Shown here: positions 59,036-64,000 of the stretch, piece after piece
Numbering within the stretch: position 1 is the first letter of the stretch
How the letters are laid out: each line of letters opens with the position of its first letter
DNA from: Vombatus ursinus
Taxonomy: Eukaryota; Chordata; Mammalia; Diprotodontia; Vombatidae
Reading direction: 5' to 3'
Assembly: GCF_900497805.2 (NCBI RefSeq)
Contig: NW_020954719.1
Location: 2,170,001-2,234,000 of the forward strand
Length of the DNA: 64,000 nucleotides
Notes under the pieces: generated by a model
What the model saw: only the letters and a program-made list of their open reading frames with translations
Database searches by the model: none
What the model was told of the DNA's origin: nothing
Translations under genes and position numbers: made by a program

Positions 59036-59764
59036 TGATTTTAGATCAAAAGGAGTTAGGAAGAAAAGATGGCAATACCAATCATGCTGGCATGGTTTCA
59101 GGAAACAAAATATGTCTAGGAATTGTGCCTACATTTCCATGTAGTCACGTAGACTCCTTTCACTGACCTCTTTCCCTGTTTCCCTCAAACATCCCTACTA
59201 TGTTATTTTATTGCAGCTGGCTGGTATTCTGTCCCCTCCTTTTTCCCAGGTGCTAGGGAGGGATAAGATGCCAGTTGTCACTCTGCAATCTCCAGAACAT
59301 GAAATGTTCACAAAGTTGCTGCTTGGTCACCCAATCAAGGAAGCAAAAACAAAAGAGACAGAGGTGAACAGGACAGGTACTCTTCCCCTTAATCAGCTCT
59401 TAGAGAGGCAGTTTAAAGGAAAAGCTCTGAAGTAAAAGGCTGATGAAGGAGTGGTCACCTCTTTTGCATACCCACTTAGTTCTGGCTCCGCAACCCCTGA
59501 GTAATCTGTTTTTCTTACTTTGAAGACAATAGAAGAGTTTTCATTATGAACTTTGTAGCAGTATTTCAATCATGCATGTGCAGATATTAGTTCCCTTCTA
59601 AGTTTTCGCTCGGTCACTTAGACTGAAACCAGGTTGGGAATATCTGAGCATAATTCAAGAACTGGCCTTCATAAGTTAACCCACTCGTGTTACGTTTGGG
59701 TACCTTATGACCTTGAATCTTTGGCAATTTGTTATGGTCATGATTCATAGACATACAGCATCAC

Positions 59765-60030
59765 CAAGAAAAGCAGTATGATATAGTAGGCAGAACATTG
59801 GATTTGAAGTTAGAAATGTTCAAGTGACATTTCTAACATTTACTAGTTGTAAGATGCTGAACAAGTCACTTAATCTTTTAAGCCTCAGATTACTGGTAAA
59901 AATAAATAAATAAAATTTGCATAACAATGCTTACCTCACAGGGTTGTTACGAAGATCGAGTAAAACAATATATTAAAACACCTTGCAAACTGAAGTGCTA
60001 TATAAATATAAGTTATTATTATTATTCTTG
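59765..60030 (+). mobile_element. MIR, near full length
   Basis: ACATTTACTAGTTGTAAGAT, CAAGTCACTTAATC, CTTACCTCACAGGGTTGTTA and CTGAAGTGCTATATAAATAT cover the whole MIR order, including its 3' end. Confidence 0.85.
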
Positions 60031-60439
60031 ATGTCATTGTTAAAAAGGTAGGCTTTTGAGACAGGATCATTGAAGGACTGTATAATTTCCCAAATGTGGT
60101 CTAATTTGCTCTGTTATTCCTATGCGATTCTAAGCCATGCTCATTCACCATCTGCAGTGTCTGTTCAAGATATGAACTGAAATTCTAAAGTGATTGCATT
60201 TCCAACTGCATGTCTAGGCAGTAAGGTTTTTCATCTCCTTTGTTTTTATTATATGGATTGCTAATCTGATTCTTTGAGTGGCAGTGGATCTCAGGAAGGA
60301 GCTTCTCCTCCTTGCATTTTTCCATGACTTAAAGCAGTTGACACAATGTCATCTGCAAACAGAAGCATCTGGTGTATCTCATCATCTGCAAGGAAGCCTT
60401 CTTTCATTTGTACTTGGGTGACCCATTAAGAATTCAGAG

Positions 60440-60605
60440 GTTTTGGAGTCAGAGGACCTCAGTTTGGATCCTGGTTCTGCTCCTTACCACATATGGGGTG
60501 TGGGGGAAATCACTTTTGCCACTCTGGGCATTTCTGTCCTTACCTGTAAAATGAGGGGGTCGGACTTGATGACCTTTAGTGGGAATGGATGGGTGTGGCT
60601 CATCA
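60440..60605 (+). mobile_element. MIR-related marsupial SINE
   Basis: TTTTGGAGTCAGAGGACCTC, GGATCCTGGTTCTGCTCC and TGTAAAATGAGGGGGTCGGA with CTTGATGACC. Confidence 0.8.
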
Positions 60606-60739
60606 TCGTCAGGGCCAGTTCACTTAGTGTAAGCTGAAAAATATTTGCCCTGCTAGTGAGTTATCATCATAAAGGGAATTGTAAGAGCTACTTAGTAATG
60701 GTTCTCCTCCAGAAAACTGACTTTCAAACTTGTTTGCAG

Positions 60740-60916
60740 GAGCATGGATCTGCTTTACATTGGGGAGTGTTTTCCTCCTAAGACTTCTCCATTCTTTCTG
60801 CTGCTCAGTCTGTTTCTGGGGACCTGTGCAATGTTGGTCAAAGAGACTGGAATCACCGTGTTTGGAGTGTGCCTAGTCTATGATCTTTTTTCCCTACCTC
60901 ACAACAGAGGTAAATG
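60740..60916 (+). CDS. TMTC1: TMTC1 coding exon 4 (residues 192-250 and part of 251)
   Basis: 177 bases. The first base completes R192. It encodes SMDLLYIGECFPPKTS (a variable luminal loop), then PFFLLLSLFLGTCAML (a membrane span), VKETGIT (225-231, family motif) and VFGVCLVYDLFSLPHNRGK. From memory, human shares SPFFLLLSLFLGTCAMLVKE and TGITVFGVCLVYDLFSL. The donor chosen is TG/GTAAGT at 60917 (phase 2). A weaker GTAAAT seven bases upstream would end the exon at 60909 and shift phase. The next exon is outside the window, so the donor choice cannot be tested here. Confidence 0.92.
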
Positions 60917-61509
60917 GTAAGTTGTTTTGAAGGTTTTCTTCTATATAGGCATACAAATCAAAAGTAGAATCATCTGGAACTTTATTAGCATTAAATGCTC
61001 AAATTTTTTTTTTAAAAACTTTAGCATAGTGGAAACAAAAAGACCTACAAAAATAATTATAACAGTATATTTCTGTATTTGTTGAAACACTAGGATCAAA
61101 TCTGACATGCCATATTAAGATTTCTGAGAGGTATTAGATGATGGAAGCTAGATTATTTTTCCCCCATGTTTTCTCATCTTGATCTTATGTCCTTTTAATG
61201 AGGCTGATTAAAAATGGTGATGGCTAGAGTTTGCCATTATGAATGGATAGAACTTTTATGGGCCTGCTTTTTCTTTGTCTGAAATGGGTAGGAGTATCCC
61301 AACCTGTCTTTTCCTCATAGCTCATCTGTCTTGCAGCAAGACCCACATGGTAGTTTCTAGGTTTTTGGAAGAAGTGTGGTTTGAGTATGAAAAGAGGGAA
61401 GGCATTCCAACTGAACTGGGAAAGCACCAAGATAATTAAGGTAAGGGAAAGGAAGTGGGAAGGCCCAATAAGAATACAGAAAAGTACATTTGTTTAAAAA
61501 TAATCTTAC
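60917..61509. other. TMTC1: start of TMTC1 intron 4
   Basis: Unique sequence with no recognised repeat. Intron 4 continues beyond the window. Confidence 0.6.
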
Positions 61510-61710
61510 TATTATAGCTTCCATTTATATAGTACTTTCCTAATAACAACAAACATGTGCGGTCATTAGTGCAAGTATTGGTTTCCCTATTTGACAAATA
61601 AGGATACTGAGCCTTGGCGAGGTTAAGTGACAAGTATAGACAGGCAACTTATATGTATCCTTGCTTGGACTTAAACCTACGTCCAGTGCTCGTTTTGGTA
61701 TTCTCATGTT
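61510..61710 (-). mobile_element. MIR-type SINE remnant
   Basis: GTTTCCCTATTTGACAAATA, GAGGTTAAGTGACAAG and TTGGACTTAAACCTACGTCC. Confidence 0.65.
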
Positions 61711-61772
61711 TCCCGTAAGATCATGTTAGATTTTTAGTTCTGGAAACATTTTTGTTCAGGTTCTGAAGTAAA

Positions 61773-62018
61773 GGAGCAGGTAGGTGGTACAGTGGATAGA
61801 GAACCAGGCCTGGAGTCAGGAAGACCTGAGTTCAAATCCAGTCTTACACATTTAATAGTTTGTGACCCTGAGCAAGTTACTTAACCCTCTGTGCCAGTTT
61901 CCTTATCTGTAAAATGAGCTGGAGAAGGAAATGACAAATAACTCTAGTATCTTTGCCAAAAAAACTCCCAAATAGGGTCATAAAAAGTTGGTCACGACTG
62001 AACAACAAACAACAAAAA
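61773..62018 (+). mobile_element. full-length marsupial SINE with RTE-type tail
   Basis: GGAGCAGGTAGGTGGTACAG (tRNA-like head), GACCTGAGTTCAAATCCAG, AAATGAGCTGGAGAAGGAAA and finally CACGACTGAACAACAAACAA. The 11-base flanks TCTGAAGTAAA (61762-61772) and TCTGAAGCAAA (62019-62029) form a target-site duplication with one difference. The tail shared with the RTE at 50.3 kb suggests RTE-driven mobilisation. Confidence 0.9.
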
Positions 62019-62324
62019 TCTGAAGCAAAATTGATACCTGGGTATCTTTCTTGGAGGAGCCAATGAGTAAAATGACTGCTAGTGAATTAATTCAGAGGTC
62101 AGTGACCAGTCTTATCTTAAGTATCATTGGTAAGGGAAAAAAGGGAAGTAAAGAAGGGGAATGAATGGAAATAGGCATGAGTGAATTGAATAGAGTGTCC
62201 AGAACTGTTGACTTAAGTGCAAGTGCCATTTGTGTCATTTATTCATTATAAATGGCTTGATTCTTTCATCTAGACAGATTACTGCTGTCCTAGAGACAGA
62301 TAGTGCTGCTGGTGTCTGAGATGT

Positions 62325-62400
62325 ATGTGTAGAATTACAGAATTCTCAGAATTTTACACTTGGTCCTAGTGGCCATCTAGTCCAACTAGGATCAAATAGT
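62325..62400. mobile_element. possible CR1/L3-like 3' fragment
   Basis: AATTCTCAGAATTTTACACT, GTGGCCATCTAGTCCAAC resembles the 3' end of CR1-type repeats. Short and uncertain. Confidence 0.4.
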
Positions 62401-62616
62401 TAGATGTATTACTTCTCTTGTGAGTGATATTGTAAAGTACAATTTATTTTAGAATTGATTTTTCCATTCCCTGTAATTAAATAAGATTAAAAGAAACTAT
62501 TCTGCCATAATTTTTATACTTTTTTTCTACCATCAGTATCAAAGCTAAAATATCTCACTTGAGATTCATAGATACAAAAAATTTTCAGTGCATTGAGAAA
62601 ACTAAAGTGTCGTATT

Positions 62617-63940
62617 TCTTTTTTTTTCATTTTTACATTATTTTTCTCTTCCATTTCCCCTGCCAATTGACCACAGAAAAGAAAAAGAAAACCCTGATAA
62701 TAAATATGCATAGCCTAGCATAACATGTATACCTCATTCTGCATTTTAAATGCTTCACCTTTTGGGCAAGAAGTGGGGAGGTGTAGTATGGTTCATTTTC
62801 TTTCCTGTGGCATCATGATTTATCATTGCATTAATCAGCATTCTAAAATTTCAAAAAGTTTTTGTTTATATTATTTTTGTCATTGCATACATTCTCCTAC
62901 TTTTGCTTACTTTACTCTGCATCACTTCATATAGCCTTCCCAGTTCTCTTTAAAAATGTCCATTTCATGATTTCTTATGGACAATAATATTCCATTATAT
63001 TCATATACCTTAAGCATTCTTCAGTAAATAGGCATCCTGTTGGTTTGAATTCAGTTTTTGACTACTATGGAAAGACCTGTTATAAATATTTTCAAACAAA
63101 TGAGATCTTTTCCTCTTTCTTTGATCTATTTTGGGAACAGGACTACTACTTATATAGTTGGGTCAAAGTGTATACAGAGTTTTAAGATATAGTTCCAAAA
63201 TGCTTTCCTGAAAGGCTGAACCAACAGTATCTTAGTGTACTTATTTTCCCACAGCTTCACCAATATTTATTATTTTTCTCTTTTGTCATCTTTACTAATC
63301 TAGATGTCAGATGGGACTTCAGAGTTGCTTTACTTTCTACTTCTTTATTATTGATTTGGAACATTTTTTCATATGATTGTTGAGATGAAAGCTTGGATTT
63401 CTTCCTTTATAAACTGCTTATTCAGAGCTCTGATTATTTTTCTATTGAGAAATGGTTTTTAGTCTTAGAAATTTATATCAATTCCTTATCATGGATACTA
63501 GGCCTTCATGAAAGAAACTCGAATATATTTTTCCTATTTATCTGTTTCTCTTCTAATTTTAACTTCATTAGCTTTGTACAAAAATGTAAAATTCCATGCA
63601 ATCAAAATTGTCCATTTTGTCCTGTGTGATCTTCTCTGTCACTTGTTTGGTTGTGAACTCTTCCTTTATTCGTTATGTCTAAGTCATATATCCATTTTGT
63701 ATATTATCTTGCTGTATGGTATTGACCTATATATAATTTCTGCTCAACTGCTTTCCAGTTTTCCTAATAACTTGTGTTTATTGAATACTATTCTATATTC
63801 ATTTACTTCTTTACGGTGTGTACCTAATCAGTTACACTGATCTACCTCTCTTTTAATGAGTATCAAATTTTTGATGGTTACTACTTTGTAACTACTTTGT
63901 TACTTTGTAACTCCTTTTGTTACTATTTTCCAACTACTTT
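62617..63940 (-). mobile_element. old L1 3' half
   Basis: T-rich left edge, 3' UTR, then the reverse of the ORF2 C-terminal region (GACAATAATATTCCATTATA, TTGGTTTGAATTCAG, TATCTTAGTGTACTTATTT) through to about 63940. Diverged; same family as 11.5 and 46.6 kb. Confidence 0.75.
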
Positions 63941-63944
63941 GTAG

Positions 63945-64000
63945 ATTACTGAGGTCTCATCTGATACCTATCAGATTGGCAAAGATGACAAAAGAGAAAA
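63945..64000 (+). mobile_element. L1 ORF2 C-terminal fragment running off the window
   Basis: CTGAGGTCTCATCTGATACC, TATCAGATTGGCAAAGATGA follow the plus-strand L1 order of 2100-2150. It faces the minus-strand L1 that ends just before it. Confidence 0.65.

Larger units (their letters stand above)
58154..60739 (+). other. TMTC1: TMTC1 intron 3
   Basis: GTGAGT donor to TTTGCAG acceptor, 2.6 kb. Contains an L2 end, a MIR and a CORE-SINE. 58154-58954 and 59036-59764 show no recognised element. Confidence 0.9.

Noticed and set aside
62617-64000. Twin-priming inversion of one L1
   Set aside because: The plus-strand piece at 63945 repeats ORF2 sequence already present in the minus-strand piece, so these are two separate fragments.
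1-64000. CRISPR array, bacterial operon, tRNA or rRNA genes
   Set aside because: The sequence is a vertebrate intron. Tandem units found are microsatellites or short duplications. tRNA-like words belong to SINEs.

Overview
This window looks like marsupial nuclear DNA. The only host gene is the 5' part of TMTC1 (transmembrane O-mannosyltransferase targeting cadherins 1) on the + strand. The marsupial call rests on repeats: short tRNA-type SINEs with the core AGCTAGGTGG..CAGTGGATAGA, long SINEs ending in an RTE-like GACTGAACAACAA tail, BovB-like RTE LINEs, a half-L1 (HAL1) and many old MIR and L2 pieces. The species cannot be told from the sequence alone.

Layout. 1-3.1 kb is an L1 whose 5' end lies outside the window. 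It is followed by old SINEs and a GC-rich promoter block (about 3.8-5.25 kb) with TMTC1 exon 1 (CDS 4895-5217). Intron 1 runs to 53.77 kb and fills most of the window. It holds an R4/Dong-like LINE split by an RTE piece (9.2-11.5 kb), a fossil LTR interrupted by a 5.3 kb HAL1 complex (12.2-18.3 kb), two more fossil LTRs (18.3-18.8 and 21.4-22.1 kb), L1 3' ends, a 3.2 kb RTE LINE on the minus strand (27.4-30.6 kb), an L1-dense nest (30.6-44.4 kb), a hAT-type palindromic MITE (47.24 kb), a BovB-like RTE (48.5-50.3 kb) and a HAL1 tail (51.4-52.2 kb). Exons 2, 3 and 4 lie at 53767-53944, 58080-58153 and 60740-60916, separated by introns rich in MIR and marsupial SINEs. The window ends in an old L1 inside intron 4.

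The four exons have GT-AG borders and compatible phases. Together they encode about the first 250 residues of TMTC1: the N-terminal cytosolic tail, the first luminal loop with HDD, several membrane spans, and the HPIHTE and VKETGIT motifs. The DUF1736 and TPR regions must lie downstream, outside the window.

I found no second host gene, no RNA gene and no new enzymatic or defence system. The more unusual signals are an overlapping upstream ORF in TMTC1 exon 1, the HAL1 complex bracketed by one target-site word that occurs three times, a SINE whose tail matches the RTE in the same intron, an R4/Dong-like reverse transcriptase relic, and a pair of related sequences that I could not assign to a family.
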